Assembly: GCA_018715225.1 (NCBI GenBank)
Contig: DVMB01000078.1
Location: 1-10,907 of the forward strand
Direction: 5' to 3'
Length of the DNA: 10,907 nucleotides
From: Candidatus Onthoplasma faecigallinarum
GTDB lineage: Bacteria > Bacillota > Clostridia > Christensenellales > UBA1242
The translations under genes and the position numbers were made by a program. The notes under the pieces are model-generated. The model did no database searches and was not told the DNA's origin. It saw only the letters and a list, made by a program, of their open reading frames with translations. This document shows, one piece after another, positions 1 to 5,320 of this stretch. The first letter of the stretch is position 1. Each line of letters begins with the position of its first letter.

Positions 1-326
1 CGCATAAGGATATTGTATTGGCAGCGTTTGTTGCAAGCAGTCAAAACATTGATGATTTCAGTTTGAATGAATGGGTTAGATATAAAGATATAGTCAGCGA
101 TGAAGATCTAGACGCTGTGAGGAAATTGGCAATAATTATAAAAATGGCTACCATGTTAAATATAACCAATTCAAATACGGTCAAAGATATAGCATGTGAT
201 GTGCTTGGCGATACAGTTATATTGAAAACAGAAGTAGAAAAAGACGCCACTCTAGAGATCAGTCAGGCTATGTCTTGTGCAGGAGATTTCAAGAAAGTTT
301 ACGGCAAGAATTTACAAATTTTATAG
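1..326 (+). CDS. ppx: Ppx/GppA family phosphatase, C-terminal part (5' end outside window)
   Basis: Only the last ~108 codons are present; the reading frame enters at base 3 with no start or stop before it. Exopolyphosphatase/guanosine pentaphosphatase proteins cut phosphate from polyphosphate or pppGpp in the cytoplasm, with an actin-like N-terminal half and an HD-like helical C-terminal half. What is visible fits the end of the helical half: the HKDIVLAAFVASSQ segment resembles the family's H-x4-AxxA pattern, then VRKLAIIIKMATMLNI matches the conserved VRKLAALLRLADxLD helix, and the end (GDFKKVYGKNLQI) matches the family's final F-x-x-xFGKxL motif. A TTG at base 18 is not the start, because the match continues upstream of it. 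The stop codon TAG (324-326) overlaps the ribosome binding site of the next gene, which starts 8 nt later, so the two are probably cotranscribed. Family assignment is fairly sure; whether it acts on polyP or pppGpp cannot be told. Confidence 0.78.
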   Translation, partial: HKDIVLAAFVASSQNIDDFSLNEWVRYKDIVSDEDLDAVRKLAIIIKMATMLNITNSNTVKDIACDVLGDTVILKTEVEKDATLEISQAMSCAGDFKKVYGKNLQIL

Positions 327-334
327 GGGGAAAT

Positions 335-1330
335 ATGTTCAATATTGATTTAGCCATCAAGTTTGGAAGCAATGAAATCATTATCTATAGGAAAGGGATA
401 GGCATAATAACCAAAGAACCCGCTTATTTAGCCGTTATAGAAGATGGCAATAAGTTTAAGATCAAGGCTACAGGCAAGAGGGCTGAAAAACTTTTCTTGT
501 CAAAATCTAGTTCGGTTACGGTCTATCAACCTATCAAGAATAGTGAGATAATCAATGAAAAGATGGCGGTCGTATTGATGAGCGAAATATTAAAGACCTC
601 TATACGAGACAAGTTTTTGCTGACCCATCTATCAGCATTGGTTGCTGTGCCATGTGCGATGAACGAAAGGCAACTTGCCTTACTTAAAAAAGTGTTGCAC
701 GAATCAGGCATCAACAAAATCACATTTGTGCAAAATGCCGTATGCGTACGTGATAATATGGACATAGATTCACATGCACATGTCATGGTGGTAGATATAG
801 GCAAATACATAACTGATATATCTGTGTTGAATGAGTACAATTTTGATTTCGGCAGGATGTACTACATTGGCGGGGCTGATATGGATAAAAGTATCACGAC
901 GTTCATTCAGGATAATCACAATCTAGAAGTGTCCGACCTATCTAGCGAGGCAATAAAGAATGAGATTGCATCCTTATACGATAGAGATATGTACAAGACA
1001 GAATATATAGGAATAGATGAGAATAACAAATTTGTTCGCAATGAAATTTCTGCCAACGAAGTGAGAGTGGCAATAGTCAATGTTTACGACACGATTTTCA
1101 AATTGATTGAAGAGGTATTGGACAAACTTCCAAAAGAGATCTCGGCAGATGTCTACAATAATGGGGTTGTATTTGTTGGAGGGGGTTCGTCGATCGCAGG
1201 TCTATATGAATATGCGAAAAAGAAATTAGATTTACCTATCATTGTGTTAGATGAGCCTAGTGATGCAGTTATAAAAGGTGCAGGAAAACTTTTATCACAA
1301 GAAAAAGAGTTCGTAAAAATCAATTTTTAG
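335..1330 (+). CDS. Divergent MreB/Mbl-like actin homologue with degenerate nucleotide site
   Basis: 331-residue protein of MreB length (usually 330-350). MreB is a membrane-bound actin that directs rod-shaped wall synthesis. An ungapped match to the MreB N terminus is visible: DLAIKFGSNEIIIYRKG against DLSIDLGTANTLIYVKG. The phosphate-2 region is VVDIGKYITDISVL (152-165), followed by YIGGADMDKSI (177-187). The adenosine region VVFVGGGSSIAGL (278-290) and the final DEPSDAVIKGAGKLL (306-320) are well kept. Key residues have changed: Lys9 replaces the phosphate-1 Asp, DIGGGTT has become DIGKYIT, and the EEPMAAAIG segment carrying the catalytic Glu has become QNAVCVRDN (133-141). ATP hydrolysis is therefore probably lost (inference). 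The start is the ATG at 335, directly after AGGGGG (325-330); an ATG at 275 would overlap ppx and add 20 residues unrelated to MreB. It sits where minC or mreBCD often lies in Bacillota. Confidence 0.82.
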   Translation: MFNIDLAIKFGSNEIIIYRKGIGIITKEPAYLAVIEDGNKFKIKATGKRAEKLFLSKSSSVTVYQPIKNSEIINEKMAVVLMSEILKTSIRDKFLLTHLSALVAVPCAMNERQLALLKKVLHESGINKITFVQNAVCVRDNMDIDSHAHVMVVDIGKYITDISVLNEYNFDFGRMYYIGGADMDKSITTFIQDNHNLEVSDLSSEAIKNEIASLYDRDMYKTEYIGIDENNKFVRNEISANEVRVAIVNVYDTIFKLIEEVLDKLPKEISADVYNNGVVFVGGGSSIAGLYEYAKKKLDLPIIVLDEPSDAVIKGAGKLLSQEKEFVKINF

Positions 1331-1348
1331 ATTATTTGGTCTAATATT

Positions 1349-1390
1349 AGCGAAGATGAAAATTATTATATATTGTCTTCGCTTTTTTTT
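1349..1390 (+). terminator. Intrinsic terminator after the MreB-like gene
   Basis: Perfect 8-bp stem AGCGAAGA (1349-1356) with TCTTCGCT (1376-1383), extendable by G-U pairs. It is followed at once by eight T and then another T run (1383-1397). It separates the ppx/mreB-like unit from minD. Confidence 0.88.
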
Positions 1391-1398
1391 ATTTTTTG

Positions 1399-1407
1399 TG
1401 CTAAAAG
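1399..1407 (+). promoter_or_regulatory. Possible extended -10 promoter element for minD
   Basis: TGC followed by TAAAAG resembles an extended -10 element; no convincing -35 box lies upstream because the terminator hairpin fills that space. The predicted RNA start would be only about 12 nt before the minD start codon. Partial read-through of the terminator is the alternative source of minD transcription. Confidence 0.25.
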
Positions 1408-1425
1408 ATAGTCTAGGAGGGGTTT

Positions 1426-2217
1426 ATGGCAAGAATAATTGTTATGACATCAGGAAAGGGTGGTGTAGGTAAGACCACTGTTACAGCCAACCTTGGCATG
1501 CATTTAGCCAGTAAAAATTATAGGGTCTGTCTGGTGGACATGGACATAGGGCTCAACAATTTGGACGTTGTGATGAATATGGAAGATAGAATTGTCTATA
1601 CCATGCTGGACGTGATAGAGAAAAAATGTAGAATCAGGGAGGCGCTAGTGCAAGATGATTGCTATCCACTTTTATATTTGCTATCTAGCGGTGGACTCAA
1701 TCAAAATTTGACAATACAATTATCTCAAATAAAAGGCGTGATTGCAGAATTGAGTTCGATGTTTGACTACATATTGATTGATTGTCCTGCGGGAATAGAT
1801 GCAGGGTTCAAACGTGCGGTCAGTTGTGCAGACGAAGCGTTAGTCATCACGACTCCGCACCTTTCCAGCCTAAGAGATGCGGATAAGGTCATCACGATTT
1901 TGTCCAGTTACAATATATCCAGCAAGCGTTTTGTGATAAACAGAGCACGTGGAGATTTGATTCAGGACAAGTTGATGTTTGATGTTTACGATGTCGGCAA
2001 GACATTGGGGATTGAATTTGGCGGAGTGATACCAGAAGATGACAACGTCATAACAAACACGAGTGATAAAATAAAAAATTTCAAAATAGCACTCAATAGA
2101 GCGTTTGATATTCTGGCGGACAATATCATCACTGGCAAGAAAAAACTATTCGATTGCACATATAAATACAAGGGATTTTTAGGCTCAATAAAGAAGTTAC
2201 TAAAAAGGAGCGTTTAA
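1426..2217 (+). CDS. minD: Septum site-determining ATPase MinD
   Basis: 263 residues, the usual MinD length. MinD is a ParA-type ATPase that dimerises on the membrane with ATP, recruits the FtsZ inhibitor MinC, and is released by MinE. Visible motifs: deviant Walker A GKGGVGKTT (10-18) with the signature Lys11; the switch I region VDMDIGLNNLDVVM (37-50), matching the family's DxDxGLRNLD pattern; and Walker B ILIDCPAGID (116-125), where MinD usually has D-x-PAGI. The C-terminal YKGFLGSIKKLLKR (248-261) forms a basic amphipathic helix like the MinD membrane-targeting sequence. The start is supported by AGGAGGGG (1415-1422). The stop overlaps the minE start by one base (TAATG), which implies translational coupling. 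No minC lies upstream; the MreB-like gene is there instead. Confidence 0.96.
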   Translation: MARIIVMTSGKGGVGKTTVTANLGMHLASKNYRVCLVDMDIGLNNLDVVMNMEDRIVYTMLDVIEKKCRIREALVQDDCYPLLYLLSSGGLNQNLTIQLSQIKGVIAELSSMFDYILIDCPAGIDAGFKRAVSCADEALVITTPHLSSLRDADKVITILSSYNISSKRFVINRARGDLIQDKLMFDVYDVGKTLGIEFGGVIPEDDNVITNTSDKIKNFKIALNRAFDILADNIITGKKKLFDCTYKYKGFLGSIKKLLKRSV

Positions 2218-2444
2218 TGGATCTAAAAAGGCGACTGAACTCAATCATTCAAAAAGATAAAGAAACCAACCCAAAATATTTGATCAATATAATCAAATCG
2301 GATTTTTTCTATATGATTAGCAATTATTTTGAGGTCGATTTTGATGATATTACTGTAGATATTGGTGTGGAGGAGAGCAAGTATTCAATCAAAATCAACT
2401 GTTTGGGCGACAGGATGAAACTTATGAAAACACTGCCCGAATAA
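2217..2444 (+). CDS. minE: Cell division topological specificity factor MinE (short form)
   Basis: 75-residue protein; MinE is usually about 85-90. MinE stimulates MinD ATPase activity and removes it from the membrane, making the pole-to-pole oscillation. LKRRLNSIIQKDKE (3-16) aligns with the MinD-contact helix AKERLQIIVAERR of E. coli MinE. PKYLINIIKSDFFYMISNYFEVDFDDITV (19-47) aligns with the topological specificity domain (HYLPQLRKDILEVICKY...IDPEMVTV), and YSIKINCLGD matches its last strand. The first ~17 residues of classical MinE, which hold the amphipathic membrane-binding helix, are absent. The start is well supported: AAAGGAG (2204-2210) sits 6 nt before the ATG, and no usable start codon was seen just upstream in frame. 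It is coupled to minD by a one-base overlap. Confidence 0.88.
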   Translation: MDLKRRLNSIIQKDKETNPKYLINIIKSDFFYMISNYFEVDFDDITVDIGVEESKYSIKINCLGDRMKLMKTLPE

Positions 2445-2471
2445 TTGCAAATAATTTTCATATAAATATAT

Positions 2472-3266
2472 ATGAAAAAAATTAAGATAGGGGCGAGCAT
2501 AATATTACTATTGATCATGTGTTTGATCTTTCACAATATAGTCCTTTTGTTTAATTATATGCTGGCTCTTTTTTTGCACGAAATGGCGCATCTATATGTT
2601 GCCACAAAACGAGGATATAACTTAAAGCAGTTCAAATTGGACATGTTTGGAATGTCTATAGAACTGGATGAGGAAGTGTTGAGTAGAGATAGTTTTGCGA
2701 TAAACATTGCTGGACCTCTCTTGAATCTTGGGCTATGCGTTTTTTGTATGGCGATGTATTGGATCTTTCCGCTGTCATATGTGTATCTAAATGTGTTTTG
2801 TTTTGCTAATCTATCTTTGGCACTATTTAATCTCCTACCTTTGTATCCATTGGACGGGGGAAAGATTTTCAAAAGTATGATAAGTAACGATAAATTATAT
2901 TTTCGTTTAGATGTTGCTTTTAGAGTAATGCTCAGCCTCATTTTCTTGGTACTTTTCATAATTTCTGTATTTAATATAATTAACTGGTTTTATTTGTTGA
3001 TGACAATATTTTTTGCAACTTCATTTCAAAAAAAGGTACCAACTTTTTCTATATTCAAGCATACGAGAGAAAAACATTTTCAAAAAGTGGTGCTAATCAA
3101 GGTTTCAATAGATGATGATTTGTATTCCTTAATAAAACTTATAAAACGCAAATACTACACAATATTTTATTGCAACAAATTTAGTGGATTATATATAGAT
3201 GAGGATAGAGTCATATATTTGGCGACGAGATATCCTTTAAAAACACGATTAAAAGAATTAAATTAA
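2472..3266 (+). CDS. M50 family intramembrane metalloprotease, SpoIVFB-like
   Basis: 264-residue multi-pass membrane protein. Site-2-protease relatives cut substrates inside the membrane with a zinc ion; SpoIVFB of Bacillus activates pro-sigma-K in the mother cell during sporulation. Visible: zinc motif HEMAH at 36-40, AGPLLNL at 80-86 (a conserved family loop) and NLLPLYPLDGGKI at 120-132 supplying the third ligand Asp128. Hydrophobic segments lie near 8-35, 75-97, 100-122 and 150-182. The tail (about 195-264) is soluble and may be a reduced form of the CBS domain found in SpoIVFB (288 residues in Bacillus). It sits 27 nt after minE and before rplU, the position of spoIVFB in Bacillus, but no spoIVFA is present. 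No clear ribosome binding site precedes the ATG at 2472, and an in-frame stop at 2463 rules out a longer form. The actual substrate is unknown. Confidence 0.87.
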   Translation: MKKIKIGASIILLLIMCLIFHNIVLLFNYMLALFLHEMAHLYVATKRGYNLKQFKLDMFGMSIELDEEVLSRDSFAINIAGPLLNLGLCVFCMAMYWIFPLSYVYLNVFCFANLSLALFNLLPLYPLDGGKIFKSMISNDKLYFRLDVAFRVMLSLIFLVLFIISVFNIINWFYLLMTIFFATSFQKKVPTFSIFKHTREKHFQKVVLIKVSIDDDLYSLIKLIKRKYYTIFYCNKFSGLYIDEDRVIYLATRYPLKTRLKELN

Positions 3267-3280
3267 TTTAGCCTAACCGG

Positions 3281-3309
3281 TTGACAAAAGTTTTGTGCTT
3301 TGTTATAAT
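3281..3309 (+). promoter_or_regulatory. Consensus sigma-A promoter of the rplU-prp-rpmA operon
   Basis: TTGACA (3281-3286), a 17-bp spacer and TATAAT (3304-3309): a perfect match to the housekeeping consensus. Transcription should start near 3316, giving a leader of about 97 nt before rplU. It lies only 14 nt after the protease gene. Confidence 0.93.
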
Positions 3310-3315
3310 CTAGCA

Positions 3316-3412
3316 TGTAGTACCACATTGAACAGGTTTTAAATTCCAATTATATTCTATTATAGATATAGATGGATGCCTTAAGAGTGAGTCTTTATAG
3401 GAGGTAACTAAA
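3316..3412 (+). promoter_or_regulatory. rplU 5' leader, candidate L21 autoregulatory leader
   Basis: Untranslated leader of about 97 nt between the predicted RNA start and the rplU ATG. Many Bacillota have an L21 leader RNA here. Small hairpins are visible (ATGT 3315-3318 with ACAT 3325-3328; AAGA 3383-3386 with TCTT 3392-3395), the latter just before the ribosome binding site AGGAGG (3399-3404). The identity with the known L21 leader family rests on position, not on a recognised consensus. Confidence 0.4.
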
Positions 3413-3718
3413 ATGTATGCAATAGTAAATATTTCAGGCAGACAGTACAAAGTTGAAGCAGGACAGACTATCACAGTAGATAGATTGAACGCTGAAATTG
3501 GTGAAGAACTTAGTTTCCCAGTATTGATGACAGTAGACGGAAGCAAAGTTAAGACTGGTAGCCCTGTAATTAAAGATGTTGTGGCTAAGGTTAAAGTTTT
3601 ATCTCACGTTCAAGACAAGAAGATTACAGTCTTCAAATACAAAGCAAAGAAGAACGAGAGAAAGAAACAAGGACATAGACAACCTTACACCAAGATAACA
3701 GTTGAAAGTATAGGTTAA
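3413..3718 (+). CDS. rplU: 50S ribosomal protein L21
   Basis: 101 residues, the standard bacterial L21 length (about 100-105). L21 binds 23S rRNA in the large subunit. The N terminus MYAIVNISGRQYKVEAGQ is the classic L21 start (MYAIIxxGGKQYKVxxG). The C-terminal KKQGHRQPYTKITVESI matches the L21 signature KxRxGHRQxxTxxxI. AGGAGG (3399-3404) gives an ideal ribosome binding site. It is the first gene of the rplU-prp-rpmA operon, with prp starting two bases after its stop codon. Confidence 0.98.
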   Translation: MYAIVNISGRQYKVEAGQTITVDRLNAEIGEELSFPVLMTVDGSKVKTGSPVIKDVVAKVKVLSHVQDKKITVFKYKAKKNERKKQGHRQPYTKITVESIG

Positions 3719-3719
3719 T

Positions 3720-4049
3720 ATGATTTATATTAATATCAAGAAAAAAGGTAAATATATACAAACTATCGAAGCAGTAGGACATTCAGGATATGCCGAGAGA
3801 GGAAAGGACATTGTGTGTAGTGCGGTGTCGACATTGATGCAGAGTTTGATCTTGGGGCTTGAAAAGGTCTTGAAGGTAAACCCAAGTGTTGAGATGGACG
3901 AAAATGTGCCGATAATCAAAGTCGAGACAAATTTAGATATAGACGAAGACACACAGTCGCATGTGCAAGTCTTGATGAAAACGACACGCTTAGGGCTGAA
4001 AGATATTGCAGATAGTTATCCAAAATTTATTAAAATAAAGGAGATGTAA
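3720..4049 (+). CDS. prp: Ribosomal-processing cysteine protease Prp (YsxB family)
   Basis: 109-residue protein. Prp removes the short N-terminal extension of ribosomal protein L27 in Bacillota, a step shown to be essential in Staphylococcus aureus. The family motif GHSGYAERGKDIVCSAVS is present at 20-37, with the catalytic pair His21 and Cys33. Length and the C-terminal acidic stretch fit YsxB proteins. It lies between rplU and rpmA, as is typical, starting 1 nt after the L21 stop. Only a weak ribosome binding site is visible, so translation is probably coupled to rplU. Its substrate is encoded by the next gene, which carries a matching cleavage motif. Confidence 0.95.
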   Translation: MIYINIKKKGKYIQTIEAVGHSGYAERGKDIVCSAVSTLMQSLILGLEKVLKVNPSVEMDENVPIIKVETNLDIDEDTQSHVQVLMKTTRLGLKDIADSYPKFIKIKEM

Positions 4050-4050
4050 C

Positions 4051-4326
4051 ATGATTAATATTCAGTTCTTTGCCCACAAAAAAGGTGGCGGTAGCACTAA
4101 AAATGGTCGTGATAGTGAATCAAAGCGTCTTGGTGTAAAAGCTGGAGATGGACAATTCGTTCAAGCAGGTTCCATCATAGTACGTCAAAGAGGAACAAAA
4201 ATATACCCTTCTCAAAATGTTGGTTGCGGAAAAGATTATACCTTATATGCGTTGATAGATGGTATAGTACGTTTCAAACGTGATGGAAGAGGACGCAAAG
4301 TTGCTACAATAGAAGCAAAAATTTAA
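4051..4326 (+). CDS. rpmA: 50S ribosomal protein L27 with cleavable N-terminal extension
   Basis: 91 residues. L27 lies at the peptidyl transferase centre, with its N-terminal tail near the tRNA ends. The sequence begins MINIQFFAHKKGGGSTKNGR: the first seven residues match the Bacillota-type extension (LxLQFF followed by A) that Prp removes after the second Phe, which would leave mature L27 starting AHKKGGGST. The body (RDSESKRLGVKAGDGQFV, RQRGTKIYPSQNVG) is typical L27. AAGGAG (4038-4043) precedes the ATG, and the start is one base after the prp stop. In Bacillus and many clostridia obg follows; here a terminator and a convergent gene follow instead. Confidence 0.98.
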   Translation: MINIQFFAHKKGGGSTKNGRDSESKRLGVKAGDGQFVQAGSIIVRQRGTKIYPSQNVGCGKDYTLYALIDGIVRFKRDGRGRKVATIEAKI

Positions 4327-4346
4327 TAGAAAATTTAATGAAATAA

Positions 4347-4382
4347 AAAATTGGATACATCTGTATTCAATTTTATTTTTTT
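4347..4382. terminator. Bidirectional terminator between rpmA and the convergent minus-strand gene
   Basis: AAAATTGGATACA (4347-4359) pairs with TGTATTCAATTTT (4362-4374), with one G-U pair and a tetraloop after opening the last pair. A T-rich run (4371-4382) follows on the plus strand. The A-rich stretch 4341-4350 supplies the T run for the minus strand, so it can end both genes. Confidence 0.82.
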
Positions 4383-4428
4383 ACTTTATCTGCATTCAAA
4401 CACGCATAGGCAGAAAATTAAACGATGA

Positions 4429-5163
4429 TTATTGTAAAAATCTAGCATCAAAATATAATTTGCATTGAAATATAATAGCGATTATCAAATCTAGGAAATA
4501 TAGACAAACAAATATCAATATGGCTATATAATTAACTTTTGCGAAAGCCAATGTAACAATCAACGCAATAGATATGAGTAGAGCGATTATGATAGGTATG
4601 ATAGCGTATTTGTCAAATTTTGTTTTGACCTTCAAAGAGTCGTTGACCTCTTTGTCATCAACATAGATTGTCTTTACCATTCTTGAGTCGAGTTCGAATA
4701 ATTTATTCCCGAAATTAGTATATATTAATTCTTCAACAAATTTAGCGGGGAGATATTGTAGTTTTGGGCTAGATAGACTATCCTTAATTTTGAAGAGAGA
4801 TTTCACATAGATGTTGTATGCATTATTGCACATTCGTTCAAATCCGTTGTATTTTGGCATGACGTTTACGACTTTTTCCCCAGTGCCTATAGATGAGACA
4901 AATTTATCTAACAATTCTTTGTTGAAATCTAAACTTGCCTTGCATAAAACAATATCTTCAATATTAGATTTTGATACCAATGTTTGAATTATGCGTGTCA
5001 AATTTTTATTGTATATAGCGTTAGCCTTGTACCCAAAAGTAGAGAACAAAGACTGGAATTGAGCTTTTACGACAAATTTGATGTTGTTACCAAATCTAAA
5101 TTTGAGCGTGTCAATTTTTGATTTTATTTCCGTTATAGAATCAACAATAAATAAAACTTGCAT
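4429..5163 (-). CDS. Unknown protein with soluble N-terminal domain and two C-terminal TM segments
   Basis: 244 residues; I do not recognise the family. Residues 1-185 look like a soluble alpha/beta domain that starts with a hydrophobic strand (MQVLFIVDSI). Two hydrophobic segments follow (about 187-207 and 211-233), then a short tail, so it is anchored at the C terminus as a hairpin in the membrane. The stretch IVLCKASLDFNKELLDKF (71-88) and the following MPKYNGFERM loosely recall a GT-A glycosyltransferase core, but no DxD motif is visible, so this is only a weak suggestion. The start is supported by AGGGG (5169-5173) 5 nt before the ATG and by a good promoter upstream. It appears to be a single-gene unit, divergent from the aldolase gene and convergent with rpmA. 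Confidence 0.8.
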   Translation of the reverse strand: MQVLFIVDSITEIKSKIDTLKFRFGNNIKFVVKAQFQSLFSTFGYKANAIYNKNLTRIIQTLVSKSNIEDIVLCKASLDFNKELLDKFVSSIGTGEKVVNVMPKYNGFERMCNNAYNIYVKSLFKIKDSLSSPKLQYLPAKFVEELIYTNFGNKLFELDSRMVKTIYVDDKEVNDSLKVKTKFDKYAIIPIIIALLISIALIVTLAFAKVNYIAILIFVCLYFLDLIIAIIFQCKLYFDARFLQ

Positions 5164-5183
5164 TTTAACCCCTATATAAATTT

Positions 5184-5212
5184 AGTATACAACATTTTTG
5201 ATAAAAAAACAA
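5184..5212 (-). promoter_or_regulatory. Promoter of the minus-strand two-TM protein gene
   Basis: On the minus strand: TTGTTT (5212-5207), a 17-bp spacer and TATACT (5189-5184). The start codon lies about 20 nt downstream of the -10 box, leaving room only for a short leader with the AGGGG site. Confidence 0.6.
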
Positions 5213-5261
5213 AATTATTAAAGTAGTTAATGATAAAAATTTGATTAAGTTTGATAATTCT

Positions 5262-5290
5262 TTGATGTTTTTGTCATTTTGTGCTAAACT
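5262..5290 (+). promoter_or_regulatory. fba: Extended -10 promoter of the aldolase gene
   Basis: TTGATG (5262-5267), a 17-bp spacer ending in TGC, and TAAACT (5285-5290): an extended -10 arrangement. The predicted leader is about 25 nt and contains AGGGG (5311-5315), 5 nt before the ATG. The aldolase and the minus-strand gene are transcribed divergently from the same 157-nt gap. Confidence 0.5.
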
Positions 5291-5320
5291 AAAATAGAAA
5301 AATAAAAAAGAGGGGTAGAC

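Noticed and set aside
275..334. Upstream ATG extending the MreB-like protein by 20 residues
   Set aside because: It overlaps the 3' end of ppx, the extra residues do not match MreB, and the ATG at 335 has an AGGGGG site directly before it.
526..840. 104-codon minus-strand open frame inside the MreB-like gene
   Set aside because: It is antisense to a gene with clear protein-family matches, and its translation shows no recognisable domain.
2555..2959. 134-codon minus-strand open frame inside the M50 protease gene
   Set aside because: The plus-strand frame carries the HEMAH and PLDGG motifs; the antisense product is basic and featureless.
4327..4428. Small gene between rpmA and the convergent minus-strand gene
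   Set aside because: Only the bidirectional terminator and AT-rich sequence are present; no start with a ribosome binding site was seen.
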